Source: Haplomitrium mnioides (taxonomy: Eukaryota > Marchantiophyta > Haplomitriopsida > Calobryales). Taken from it: 24,769 nucleotides of DNA. Position 1 is the first letter of the stretch; each line of letters opens with the position of its first letter. The stretch spans positions 109,606 to 134,374 of the forward strand of contig JBNGIS010027877.1 in assembly GCA_049999725.1 (NCBI GenBank). The letters run 5' to 3'. Under the pieces are notes generated by a model that worked only from the letters and a program-made list of their open reading frames with translations, was not told the DNA's origin and searched no databases. Shown here one piece after another: positions 1-9,326 of the stretch. The position numbers and the translations under genes are program-made.

Positions 1-1077
1 ATTCGTCGTCGGTCATTTCCTCGCTGATCCGATTGATTCCCACTTTATTCACTTCCTTTCCACACATTTCTGCATCAGCTTATCGCGCACGACCATTCTT
101 CACTTCGATTCCTTTCGTAATACAATTCTTCCTTTCGTAGCTCATCACTTCGCAGCAGGAGCATTTCCGCACTAGGTACTCACGCAGATCTATGTGCAGC
201 ATCGCCTCAATTTGATTTCCCCAAGCACCTTCATTCGTCATTAGAAAACTCCGTGCCAACGAACCTTCCTCTTAACCAATCCATTGAACATTCCTTCTCA
301 AGAATTCGCTTCGCAGATTTTATTCCTTAAATTTTACGACATTCGATTCCTTCAGAAGCCTTCAACGTTGATCAATCTTACCTTTCATTCATAGATCTTC
401 CATTTCGTATCGGATCATTACAAATCATCTCCTCCTTCGTACATCAAACGATCATCCTTCAATTCCGATTAATTCCCCTTACTCATAGTTGATCGATTCC
501 GAAAATCTCTTCCTCATCTTCGGATTCTCATCTTGATCCAAACACTCGTGGCTCCCTCGAATGCTTTGTAACAGGTGGCTTTCCTCAGTCACCTCCAAAT
601 ATCCCATAAGTCTTCTGTCATAAGTCAGAAGCACTATATAAACATTTGAGTCTAATTACCCTTCGAGAGGCAGCCCCACAGGGGTGTAAGGCCACCGCTT
701 AATACTCTGCCCCTGGACGGATCTAGTTCAGGGCACACAATAGCAAGGCAACTTGTCCTCGGACAGATACACTTCCACTGCTCATGGGCAAGCTGTCCAT
801 CAACACACATGTAGACTAATAGGGGCTGGCTGGCCCTCAACAACTAGATTAGTTTTACAAATTTTTTTCCCCCACTAAAAAGAACATCACTTCTTCATCA
901 TTTAGCCCTCTCTCCTTGGCCAATGATATCAAAACTATTCCTCTAATCCTTATATCTTACAATTCTACACTAATTAATCCAAAACTTAAAGTTTTACCAT
1001 TTCCTTCTTACTCCACTATGTCGAAAAGAACTTATTCAAGCTACTTTTGATTTCCTGTCAGCAACTGTGCTGCCACA
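1..1077 (-). mobile_element. 3' LTR (partial) of the left-hand minus-strand gypsy element
   Basis: On the minus strand the LTR begins at 1077 with TGTGGCAGCACAG, directly after a polypurine tract and downstream of the integrase stop. No matching CA end is evident before position 1, so the LTR probably runs past the window edge. A TATATAAA-type box lies at 634-644 (it reads TTTATATAG on the minus strand), which would give a U3 of roughly 430 bp. The first 600 bases are pyrimidine-rich on the plus strand with many TTC/CATTC words, and no coding potential was found. The 5' boundary is supported by the PPT; the full extent is inferred. Confidence 0.6.
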
Positions 1078-1080
1078 TAG

Positions 1081-1093
1081 CCCCCTCCTCCAT
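1081..1093 (-). other. Polypurine tract of the left-hand element
   Basis: The minus strand reads ATGGAGGAGGGGG, then CTA, then the TG start of the LTR. This is the expected position of the plus-strand primer in an LTR retrotransposon, between the integrase stop (1116-1118) and the 3' LTR. Confidence 0.7.
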
Positions 1094-1115
1094 CGCGCAG
1101 CGTCCTCGCAAGCGT

Positions 1116-2280
1116 TCACGAATAATATCGCTTCACTCTAGATCCATTAACTCGTGTCTCTAACACTTCCCCTGTTAAAGTCTTCAACTCTAACGATCCA
1201 TTCTCAAAAATCTTTGAAACTATATAAGGTCCTATCCATCTTACTTGGAGTTTTCCTGGAAACCTAAAATACCGACTATCATACAAAAGTACTAGATCCC
1301 CTTCAGAAATATTCACCTTTTTCAACTTGGAATCATAGCCTTCTTTTCTTTTATTCTAGACTTTTTCAGTTTCAGCCAGAGCCTGAACTCTTTCTTCCTC
1401 TAGCTTGACTAAGTCCATCATCCGCTTAAATAAACTCTCCTCATCTGGCATTCGTTCCTCTTCAGCAATCCTAATAGAAGGCACTTCCAATTCTACTGGT
1501 ACTAAAGAATGAGTACCATAAACCAAATAAAGCGGAGTCTGCTTCGTAGTAACTTTCTCCACTGTTCTATAAGCCCACAAAGCTGAGTACAGCTTCCTGT
1601 CCCAATCAAACGAGTATGCTGAACAAATCTTTGTCAAAATCTTACACAACAATCCATTAACTCTTTCGGTATGTCCATTCGCTTTTGGATTATAAGGTGT
1701 CGTCTTTCTATGTTTAATCATATAGATATCAGTAAGACGTTGAATTACCTCATTCAGAAAAATGAGTTTCTCTGTCACTAATCAACTCCAACGGACATCC
1801 AAACCTTGTGATTATGTTTTCAAACAGGAAGTTAGCAACTTCCTCCGCTCCATCCCTACGCGTAGCTTTTGCTTCCACCCATTTGGTAGCATAATCTGTA
1901 CACACTAATATATATCTATTCTTATAATATCTGGACACTGGTGTAATAGGTCCTACAAAATCCATACCCCATTTCTCAAATGGAGCTAAAGGTAAAATAG
2001 GTGTAAGTGGCCAATGACTGCTTGCTGTTGGTTTCCCCACTCTCTGACATGGGTCACAACTCTGAATATAGGTCTTCACATCCTTGAACATCGTAGACCA
2101 CCAATACCCTGCCTCATGAATCTTTTCCACTATGTTCCGCATGGCATAGTGTCCTCCTACTTCATCATCGTGTAACGCATCAATCACTCTTTTAACTTCA
2201 TCAGGACCTAAACAACGTCTGAGAACCTCATCAGGTCCTTTCTTATATAACACTCCTTTATAAATGGTATACGGCGCCAC
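1116..2280 (-). pseudogene. Integrase of a Ty3/gypsy element (degenerate)
   Basis: This is retroviral-type integrase, which joins element cDNA to the host chromosome. Reading leftward on the minus strand come the HHCC zinc-binding region (HDDEVGGH, then CDPC), the catalytic core with its first aspartate in MDFVGP and second in SDRETHF, the third residue (E) in HTERVNG, and a C-terminal GPY/F module (RWIGPYIV) ending RVKRYYS. No chromodomain follows. Two lesions are visible. One extra T in a T-run near 1765-1770 shifts the frame just after the second aspartate. An in-frame TAG lies at 1356-1358, between the core and the GPY/F module. All three catalytic residues are still present, so this copy is less decayed than the integrase of the element at 10729-23290. 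It is related to that element but clearly a different family. Confidence 0.9.
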
Positions 2281-2640
2281 CTTCTAGAAAAATACTGCTT
2301 CTTCCTCCTTATTCAAACCAGAAGGTAAAATAGAACTTTCTAAATATATCCAAATTTCTTTATACCAGGGGTTCTCCTCCCCTTCCTTCTCAATTGGGAA
2401 CAGATTTTCATCTGGAAAACTATCATTCAGATCATCTGGCTCAGCTGGTCCTGGAATTCTAGATAGGAAGTCTGCATTTTGATGGGACTTTCCTGGTCTT
2501 ACATCTACTTCAAAATCAAATTCCTGGAGTAGCAACATCCATCTTGCTATCCTTCCCCGAAGCTTGTCTTTAGTGCTCGATAATATCTGCCAATTGAAGT
2601 TGTCAACTGGTTCTTCGTGTTAACCTCTCGTCCATAACTC
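2281..2640 (-). pseudogene. C-terminal tail of gypsy RNase H and tether to integrase (truncated)
   Basis: The minus strand encodes LRGRIARWMLLLQEFDFEV followed by RPGKSHQNADFLSRI. This is the usual end of the RT/RNase H region in plant Ty3/gypsy elements, followed by an acidic linker leading into integrase. An in-frame TAG at 2284-2286 separates it from the integrase frame, which otherwise continues without a shift. Similarity fades upstream of about 2580 and the frame reaches a stop near 2625. RT, protease, gag and the 5' LTR of this element are absent from the window, so the element is 5'-truncated, by deletion or by a junction with the sequence on its right. Confidence 0.85.
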
Positions 2641-2662
2641 TACATGGTGGTATCTCTATTCT

Positions 2663-2930
2663 ATTGGTGTCCCTACTTGATTTGTTGTCTTTGTTCCATC
2701 AGAGTCACCTCTTCGCCTCCTACCTCCGTTCTATCAAAATCACCATTCCGTCCATAGTTGAAATATTGGAGTCCCTATTTTACTGCCTATCCATGATATC
2801 AACATTGCTATTTCCATCATTTTCCTATTCTTGGAGTCCCCATTTTGCCTCATATATGAAACATCTGAATCGCCATTTCATCTACTGCTCTATCGGAGTC
2901 ATCGTTTCACCTAGCCCCGATCTATCGATT
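2663..2930. repeat. Degenerate minisatellite, about eight units of 29-35 bp
   Basis: A block resembling GGAGTC-AYC-RTTTC recurs with starts near 2666, 2701, 2736, 2768, 2802, 2833, 2866 and 2895, giving spacings of 35, 35, 32, 34, 31, 33 and 29. Units are strongly diverged. On the minus strand most units can be read as an 11-residue motif of the form N-G-D-S-D-x6. Because unit lengths are often not multiples of three, no single frame holds the repeats today. Confidence 0.6.
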
Positions 2931-3240
2931 GCGCATTTATTTTTGTACAGACCTGACAAAGTACTTTGAAGACTACATTTTGATGCCGAGAATCGCCGTT
3001 CGATCCTTGCAACCTTGGTTTCTATTAGAACCTACCCAATCTCACCCCTTTGGGATAACTCCCCATGCATTCACCCCCTCTCATAGTGTATTGTGAATAG
3101 GATTCCCTTCCGCTCATTAAGGTGCATCCGAGATGCCAAAATTATTTAGATCTACAAAGTCTTATGGTTGGCCTATGTTTACCTTCCAGAACGATTTGCA
3201 TTCACCTCTCAATATGATTCATCACCCATAGGAATACTCT
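2931..3240. other. Unassigned sequence
   Basis: No convincing open frame, repeat or element boundary was recognised between the minisatellite and the copia-like remnant. The sequence is of mixed composition and contains scattered stops in all frames. Confidence 0.4.
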
Positions 3241-3403
3241 ACTAACTTAGATATAGCTCTGATAGAGGAAAATTGCAACTATACTACAATGCAACAACAA
3301 GTTAAGAATTTGTGGCCTCTCCTCTCTCTTCCCTCTCTCTACCAATCCTCTAGAAGGCTCTTCCCTCTAGTCCCTCTACTATAAAACTACACACCCACAT
3401 TAC
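3241..3403 (-). mobile_element. Possible copia-like LTR end and primer-binding remnant
   Basis: On the minus strand a purine-rich tract (GA-rich, plus-strand 3313-3380) leads to a sequence ending in TTGCA at 3274. TATCAGAGC follows within 20 bases (plus-strand 3256-3264), which matches the core of the initiator-tRNA-Met binding site common in plant copia elements. Element A's LTR begins at 3404 and may have interrupted this sequence. The call rests on nine matching bases and base composition only. Confidence 0.25.
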
Positions 3404-3532
3404 TGTCAACCAGTGAATTGGAACGCTGACTCAGAATTCTTCACGTCAGGAGCAACATTGGGCCAATCTCCCTCTTGATAGTGTAAAAGTGCCTTGGAAG
3501 CAATAGAACTACTTCAATCTGTGGGTATGAGC

Positions 3533-3926
3533 TGTGAAGGCATGAGATGGTTTAAGAGAATTTTAATGAGATTAGAACACTGTCATAGAATGGGATGCAT
3601 TTTGATGAAGTATGAAGAAGACTTAGAAGTTATTAGGAGAAACTTAGATTTGATCGGTTTTCTTCAATATGTGTAGAATTTAGTACAGAGTAAATTGNNN
3701 NNNNNNNNNNNNNNNNNNNNNNNNNNNNNNNNNNNNNNNNNNNNNNNNNNNNNNNNNNNNNNNNNNNNNNNNNNNNNNNNNNNNNNNNNNNNNNNNNGTA
3801 TTCTTTCTTTGTAGAATTTGTTGTATATTGATGATTGCAGCCACACTTCAACCCACCTCTCATATTCAATGTGCGCTCAACATCAAAGTCACATGAGGAG
3901 AAACCGGCGAAGCCTCTAGCTTCACA
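3533..3926. mobile_element. Solo-LTR or TRIM-like insertion nested in LTR A
   Basis: The insert begins TGTGAAG and ends CTTCACA, a perfect 7-bp inverted terminal repeat with TG...CA ends. It is flanked on both sides by GAGC (3529-3532 and 3927-3930), a 4-bp putative target duplication. The flanks rejoin exactly to match the uninterrupted sequence in the LTRs at about 10850 and 19930. The interior contains a 100-N gap, so the true length is unknown and coding content cannot be excluded. A solo LTR or miniature terminal-repeat retrotransposon fits best; a MITE is less likely because of the TG...CA ends. Confidence 0.65.
3698..3797. other. Assembly gap of 100 N
   Basis: Exactly 100 N, a usual placeholder for a gap of unknown size. 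A TGTAGAATTT-like word occurs just left (about 3672-3681) and just right (about 3812-3821) of the gap, so the missing sequence may include a repeat. Confidence 0.95.
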
Positions 3927-4363
3927 GAGCAGATCGCATGGATCCGAGGAGTGGAACGGGATCATTGTAGAAGGAGAGAAGGGAGCAGTAGTCGCCAGCA
4001 AGTGGGGAGGCACCACTAAAATTCAAAAGAAGCCAACGAGAGCCCATAAATGTCATTGGGATGCGGGAATCGAGACCTAGCGGGAAGGAAGGAACGCCCA
4101 CCAGAGGCAAAGCGGCAAGAGGAGGAAGGTTGAAGCTACAAGACAGAGATCCAAAAGCGCTCAAGAGGGATGGGGACCGCAGAGCAAGCCTGAACATGCC
4201 ACACACAAGAGGCGAGGATCGGGGAAAGAAAGGAAGGGTTGAGACCTTCTTGAGCAGGGGTTAGGCTAGGGATCGGGGGACACTTCGATCTCGTAGGTGT
4301 AAGACAAGTTCAACAAGGGTCCGACCCCTTTCTTCAGTATCCACGAGTCTTAGCGCAAATATG

Positions 4364-4470
4364 GCGTCTGGTGAGGGCGCTGGAAGATTCAGCGGAGACG
4401 TAGCGTCCTTCATAGAGCTTCAGGAGATTCAGCGGATGACGTGGCGTCTTCAGATAGTTTGCGGGTGTTA
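4364..4470 (+). repeat. Reduced 40-bp repeat region of LTR A
   Basis: Two diverged units of the module GGAGATTCAGCGGATTACGTGGC are visible, with an ACGTGGC core intact at 4439-4445. The matching region of the 3' LTR of element B holds four cores at exact 40-bp spacing. Confidence 0.6.
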
Positions 4471-4663
4471 ACGGGGTTGTGGCAGGCCCAAGTAGTCCGC
4501 GGACTTTTACAGAGAGATGGTGGGCCCGAGGCGTCCGCGGAGCTTTAACAGAAACGTGGCAAGCACAGGAGGCCCGCAGAGTTTAGCGGAAACGTGGACA
4601 AAGGAGAGAGTCTGCGGTCTTCATCAAAGAAAAGTCAGCGCAACAGTCATGCTACCCCTTTGA

Positions 4664-5052
4664 AAAACAGCGTCGAACGGTGGCTTCTCGGATTACCTCA
4701 CATCCTTGGAGAGCTTGTGGAGATTCAATAGATACATGGCGGCAAGGCAGAGTCCGTTGGATTCTATGGAACCAAGTCAGTGCGGTGGTTCGCCTTACCA
4801 TTTGAAAACAGCGTTGGACAACGCTCTTGCGGATTACGTAGCACTCAAAGAGGGTCTGTGAGATCCTTTGGGTTAGAGAAGAGTCAACCACGGAACCAAG
4901 TTAGCGCGACAATCCACCTTCCCCTTTGAAAACGGCGTCGGACAGCGCTCCTGCGGATTATGTGGCACTTAGGGAGGGTCCGTTGGATCCTTCGGGTGAA
5001 AGAAGAGTCAACCACGGAACCAAGTCAGCGCACTAGTCCGCCTTCCCCTTTG
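4664..5052 (+). repeat. Higher-order repeat in LTR A, units 141-124-124 bp
   Basis: The anchor word GAAAAC-x-GCGTCGGAC recurs with starts near 4664, 4805, 4929 and 5053. The first unit is the 141-bp type (contains GGAGATTCAATAGATACATGG). The next two are the 124-bp type (contain GATCCTT-GGGT and AGTCAACCACGG). The other LTRs alternate 141-124-141-124, so this copy has a different order. Confidence 0.75.
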
Positions 5053-5299
5053 AAAATTATGTCGGACGGCAGGCACAAACGAAAGTCAACCTTGACACGT
5101 GGCACTTCGGAGGAGTCCGAGAGATCCTTTGGACTTCCCTGTCCATCGGATTCTTTGGCTTGGGATCCGCAGTCAACTACGGGGCAAGGTCAAAGCGCCG
5201 GTCCAACTTCTAGGTTGAATACGACGGCAATGGAAGAAAGGTCAACAACAGACCCTGGGTTCCGCTGGATTCTACGGACTCGGATCTGCACGAATCTAT

Positions 5300-5449
5300 G
5301 GATGTGAATCTTGGAGATTCCGTCGAACTCCTTTTTCGCGATATTCTTCGGAACCCTATTTCGTGGGTATCTTTGGATGTGAATCTGCAAGATTCCTTCA
5401 GACTTCTTTTCTGCGGGATTCTTCGGAACTCTATTCCGAGGGGTTCTTC
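5300..5449 (+). repeat. 75-bp direct duplication specific to LTR A
   Basis: GGATGTGAATCT begins at 5300 and again at 5375. Both units continue with a GATTCC...CGAACTC/CAGACTTC...TTCTTCGGAAC pattern. The 3' LTR of element B has a single such unit from about 21674. Confidence 0.65.
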
Positions 5450-7053
5450 GAACTTGGGTTCCATGGGAAACTTCAGAATCTCAGTCTGCGAGATTTCTCG
5501 GACTCATTTCCGTATGACCGTTGTGCTAGGCACCATTCAACTAACCAACGGGATAGGTGTCGCGACGTCCGTGTCTATGCCTAACAGGATTAACGACCAA
5601 CGGGATAAGTGTCGCAACTTCCGTGTCCGTGCCTAAAAGGAATAATGACCTTTCAACGAGAAGGACTCACGGGGGCAACGAAAACTTGGGGGAGTATACA
5701 TGGACGGGCTCCGATTTTGATCGGGTTGATGTGCAAGCAAACTAGAGACGCACCAGCGATCTCGAAACAAGGAAAATGCAACGAGGTAAAGTAGCATTGG
5801 GATTCCATTAAGTAGCTACGTGAAGCGAGTGAACTCGCACTAGGGGCTAGCAGAGGTGGACTGGAGGGGTGCCGAGAATTGCTAGACGGGGAGCTCTAAA
5901 GGCTCGGGCGATCTAGGTGAACTCATCCCTGCTAGTGGACCAAGAACGGAGGTGGATCGATACAGGATACTAGAAGGGAATCCGGTCTGTTGAGAATTTG
6001 GGAGAGGCTGCCAAGTGGGATCTTGGAGTCATCTCTGTATTCTTTGTGCGGGAGTATCAACCCAGAGTGCTCGGAGTGCGCTTTGGTGTAATCTTTTAAG
6101 TGGAGCTGTGAAGAGAGTGGCTGCGTTAGTGCTTGCGCACTGCGAAGAAGACATGTTCAAGGCTCAGAGGTGGAGTGAGCTACCTGCAGTCGGGAAGACT
6201 TTCTTCCAGAGGTGGAAGTAAAAGAAATCCTCTTCCGAGCTTGAGGAAGTAAATCCAAGGCTTCTAGCAATGGAAGTTGAAAAACTATCTAGAGAAGGGT
6301 GTGTGGGTGTGGAAGTTGAGGTGAGGATTGAAGGTGGTAAGTTGCTTCAGAAGGGAGAAGTCTGTTGGAAGACCAGTTCCAATGGCCCTTCAAGGCCTCT
6401 AGTTGTTGCAATACATTGTTTGGGTATGTTTGTGTATATGTTTATTAGTTAGTTTTTCATTCTGGATATTTTGTACAAGAGACATTTAGACTAGGATTGA
6501 ACAAGTAATAGTGGAGTAGGCCCTGGGATAGCCTTGAAGGGAAAGTCAAGTCCCTTGACACAATCCTGTGACCTTGAGGTCAGTGTTCTCTGTTCTTGAC
6601 TCTGTTTTATGGTGTAGGAAACAACTCATAGTAGAATAGTTAGGAATCATATTTGTACGAGACCTTGTGACAACCTTGAGAGGGGGAGTCCAATCCATTG
6701 TCATTGTCCATTGGTGTAGGATTCAACCCCTTTCTGCCTCTAAAGTATACACAAGGTGGCAGGGTCCAGATTTGGAACCCTTGGAATACATTGAAAGATT
6801 TGCACAATGAATACTGGTGTGGTGTGAATGTGGACTTGGGTGTGGTGAGTGAATGAATAGAATGTATGATCATGAGAGTGAGGAGGTGAGTAAAGGGCTT
6901 GTAAGGTAAGAAAGAATCCTTAAGGTCTCAAAGTGATAGTTGGATAAGGGCCATCTCAAAAAAGAACCTAAAGACCCTAAATCTGTCCTCCCCTGCTTTC
7001 CAAGTGGCACATGTGAAGGTTAAGGCCTAAAGGAGGAGAGTGACATGAATTTT

Positions 7054-7070
7054 TGGCGCTAGAAGGAGGG
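7054..7070 (+). other. Primer-binding site of element A
   Basis: TGGCGCTAGAAGGAGGG lies 8 bases after the LTR end and is identical at 13946-13962 in element B. TGGCGC starts are common for tRNA-primed plant gypsy elements. I could not identify the priming tRNA. Confidence 0.6.
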
Positions 7071-7250
7071 TCAAAGGTTTGGAGAAACCTAAGACCAATC
7101 CAAACCCAAGATATCACTTTGTGCACTAGAGACCCAAGTCAGATTGTGAAGGCGAATTCCGAGAAACAAAGCAACTGAGGGTGAGTCTGTAGAGGAAGAG
7201 TGCCGGAAGGCAGAGACTTTTGGGTGGAAGTGCCTATGGCCAGTGTTGGG

Positions 7251-8667
7251 ATGGCCAATCCAATACCTCCCCTCTAGGCTTCGAGGCCCATTCAAATACA
7301 AGTCCTTCAAGGGGCGCCCAAAGGATGATCTAGATGCATGGCTGGACGACCTGGAGAACACCGCAGCAGCTAATGGCAAAAGCCATGTGAAAATCAAGAT
7401 CCTGCCAACGGTCTTGAAGGAGGAAGCCCAGCCCTAGTACAAGGATTTGCCTAACAACATCAAGTGGGACTGGTATGCATTCAAGACAGCCTTCATTGCA
7501 GAATTCAGAGGGATCGGGGAGGAGACAGAGATGCTGATCAAAATGAGTCAGCTAAGAATGAAAAAGAAGGAGTCTGTGAGGAAATTCCTCCAACGATTCA
7601 AGAAGATGGCACGGAAGCTGAACCCACCAGCCACAGATATGATGCTTACGATGTGGTTCTTGGTAGCTCTACCTAGGGGAATTGGGACCTCGGTGAGACA
7701 GATAGATCCACAAACTCTCTAAGAAGTAGTCAATGCAGCCCGATCCCATGTTAAGGCTGCAATTACAAGTTCCCGCAGGAAGGCACGGGCCAAATACGAG
7801 TCTGACGACTCTTGGGACACCTCAAACAATGGAGAGGAAACAGATGAGAGTTCCGAGTCCTCCTTGGAAAGCAAGAATGAGTTTGGCAGCAGCAGCTCAG
7901 AGGAGGACCAATCATCTCGAAAAAAGAAGAAGAGGAAGGACCTCAAAAAGAAGAAACAAGCCAAGGAGAAGGAAGTAAATCATCGCAAGGGAAGTATAGA
8001 AAAACTGAACCCGAATCCAAGGCAAGTAAGAAGCCAGGGGGAGGGATTGGATTGAAGAGCTGAGCGCCAAGATGGAGGTGATGAACATCCTCCTGGCTGG
8101 GATCAAATCGGAAGGCGAGCTTCTACCCACCAAGAGAGTAGGAGTATGGTGCATAAGGTGTAAGCAACATGGACACTCCCCTCATGAATGTCCGAACGAA
8201 AACATTGTTGTACACTACGTAAGGGAGGAAGCACCGGAGTATGTGAGAGAAGAGGTGGAGTACGTAATGGAAGAGGCCTTGGAAACCGCTTATCAGATCA
8301 GTGTGGGGCCTCGTACCATGCTAAGCAGGCCAACAGGAGAAAGCAGAGGGTCAAGAAATCAATGGGGTGCTAATCGGCCATCCCGAACAACTATTATGGC
8401 ATGTTGGAATTGTGGCCAGCCCGGCCACATTTCCTCTAACTGTCCGGAGCTGCTGAAGAGCGGTTATGGCCAACCACTTGCTCTATGCTTCCAGTGCAAA
8501 AAGGAGGGGTATGTGGCAATCAATTGCCCAATTACCCAAAGGCCCAATGCATCCCTTAGACCAGGCACAATTCCTCCTCCCTCCGCAATTTTCAATCTCG
8601 TCACTTTGGAAACAAAAGAGGAAGCTGAATTGCTAGGATTGGAGACACCCGCTCCCGAAGATTGTTT
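7251..8667 (+). pseudogene. gag of element A (degenerate, 3'-truncated)
   Basis: This is the structural capsid/nucleocapsid polyprotein of a gypsy element. The ATG at 7251 is chosen because MANP is conserved with the element B start (14144). A 1-base insertion near 7265-7275 shifts the frame early. The capsid part follows in one frame (RLRGPFKYKSFKG to about 7722) with stops TAG 7435-7437 and TAA 7720-7722. A Ser/Glu-rich then Lys/Arg-rich linker (about 7790-8050) comes next. A further frameshift near 8030-8060 leads to the nucleocapsid with three knuckles: CIRCKQHGHSPHEC and CWNCGQPGHISSNC, both CX2CX4HX4C, and CFQCKKEGYVAINC, where the histidine is tyrosine. Homology ends at about 8667. This copy cannot make full-length Gag. 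Confidence 0.88.
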
Positions 8668-9326
8668 TTGTGAGATGTTATGTTTTTTCAACCTACAGCC
8701 AAAAGATACATTTTTTTTGGTGAAGTTATTTAGCAAAGAAGTTTTGAGTCGAATAATTCTTAGCAAGTTGAGTTGTGAGAAGAGTGTCTATAGTCGCATA
8801 GAATGTGTTGCTTTATATTTCAATTTTAACCTTGTATGTAGTTAAATAAAGCCAGAAAATGAATTTGATTCTTGGTGGTGACCATAGCCTTGCAATAAGT
8901 TTTGTTTTGGTTTCTTTAAATAAAGAGTTATTGTAAAAAAAAATTGAAAGGATGGTTTTTGTTGTTCGCAAATCCTATGCGCGCATGGGATTTGTTCTTG
9001 TTTCTTTTAAAACCAGTTGCAACAAAAATCACAACAAGCCATGATATTGGTGTTGTTGTATTGGTCCTATATGCGCATACGATCAATTGTTGTCTCTACT
9101 CATCCTAAACACTCAGACGATGTGTTGTCGTATCCTTTGTTTGTAAATCTTGGTTTTTTCTTTTCCAAACAGATTTTCCTTTTTTCAAAGTGCCTAAAGT
9201 TTATTTTTAATCTTTTACAAAGTGTTTTGTTTCTACAAACTCAAGCACATGTTCAAAATGGCTTGAATGTTTGTGGCACCTCATGTTGTGTTTTGAAGTT
9301 ACAAGTATCGACATATATTTTACTAA
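8668..9326. other. AT-rich flank upstream of the DUF7869 pseudogene
   Basis: No gene is supported. AATAAAG occurs at about 8847 and 8921, and the second is followed within 12 bases by a run of nine A (about 8935-8943), like the end of a retroposed transcript. Two dyad-type words occur: CCTATGCGCGCATGGG near 8973 and TATGCGCATA near 9069. Similar words recur at 24150-24450. A pyrimidine tract followed by CAG near 9155-9172 resembles a splice acceptor, but no exon frame was confirmed after it. Confidence 0.4.

Larger units (their letters stand above)
3404..7045 (+). mobile_element. 5' LTR of element A
   Basis: It starts TGTCAACCAGTG, corresponding to TGTCAGCTAGTG in the other two copies, and ends in TGACA at 7041-7045, giving the short inverted terminal repeat TGTCA/TGACA. 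It is 3642 bp as assembled. About 390 bp of this is the nested insertion, which includes a 100-N gap. The centre has the family's repeat modules, but arranged differently from the other LTRs: 141 then 124 then 124 bp, plus a 75-bp duplication. No protein-coding function is supported; short ORFs here change frame with the repeats. Confidence 0.85.
3404..8667 (+). mobile_element. Element A: 5' LTR plus gag of a giant-LTR Ty3/gypsy element, 3'-truncated
   Basis: This element belongs to the same family as the full-length one at 10729-23290. The order is LTR (3404-7045), PBS (7054-7070), leader, then gag (7251-8667). Alignment by eye to the other element continues through the three zinc knuckles to the shared GAAGATTG at about 8657-8664 and then stops abruptly. 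No pol and no 3' LTR of this copy exist in the window. The loss is probably an internal deletion or a rearranged junction with the sequence from 8668. The LTR carries a nested insertion (3533-3926) not found in the other two LTRs. Confidence 0.85.

Noticed and set aside
2664-2969. 101-residue plus-strand ORF over the minisatellite
   Set aside because: Composition follows the repeat, unit lengths are not multiples of three, and no family is recognisable.
7719-7964. Antisense Phe/Ser-rich ORFs over the gag linker, also 14654-14908
   Set aside because: These are the complement of the Lys/Glu/Ser-rich gag linker and have no independent support.
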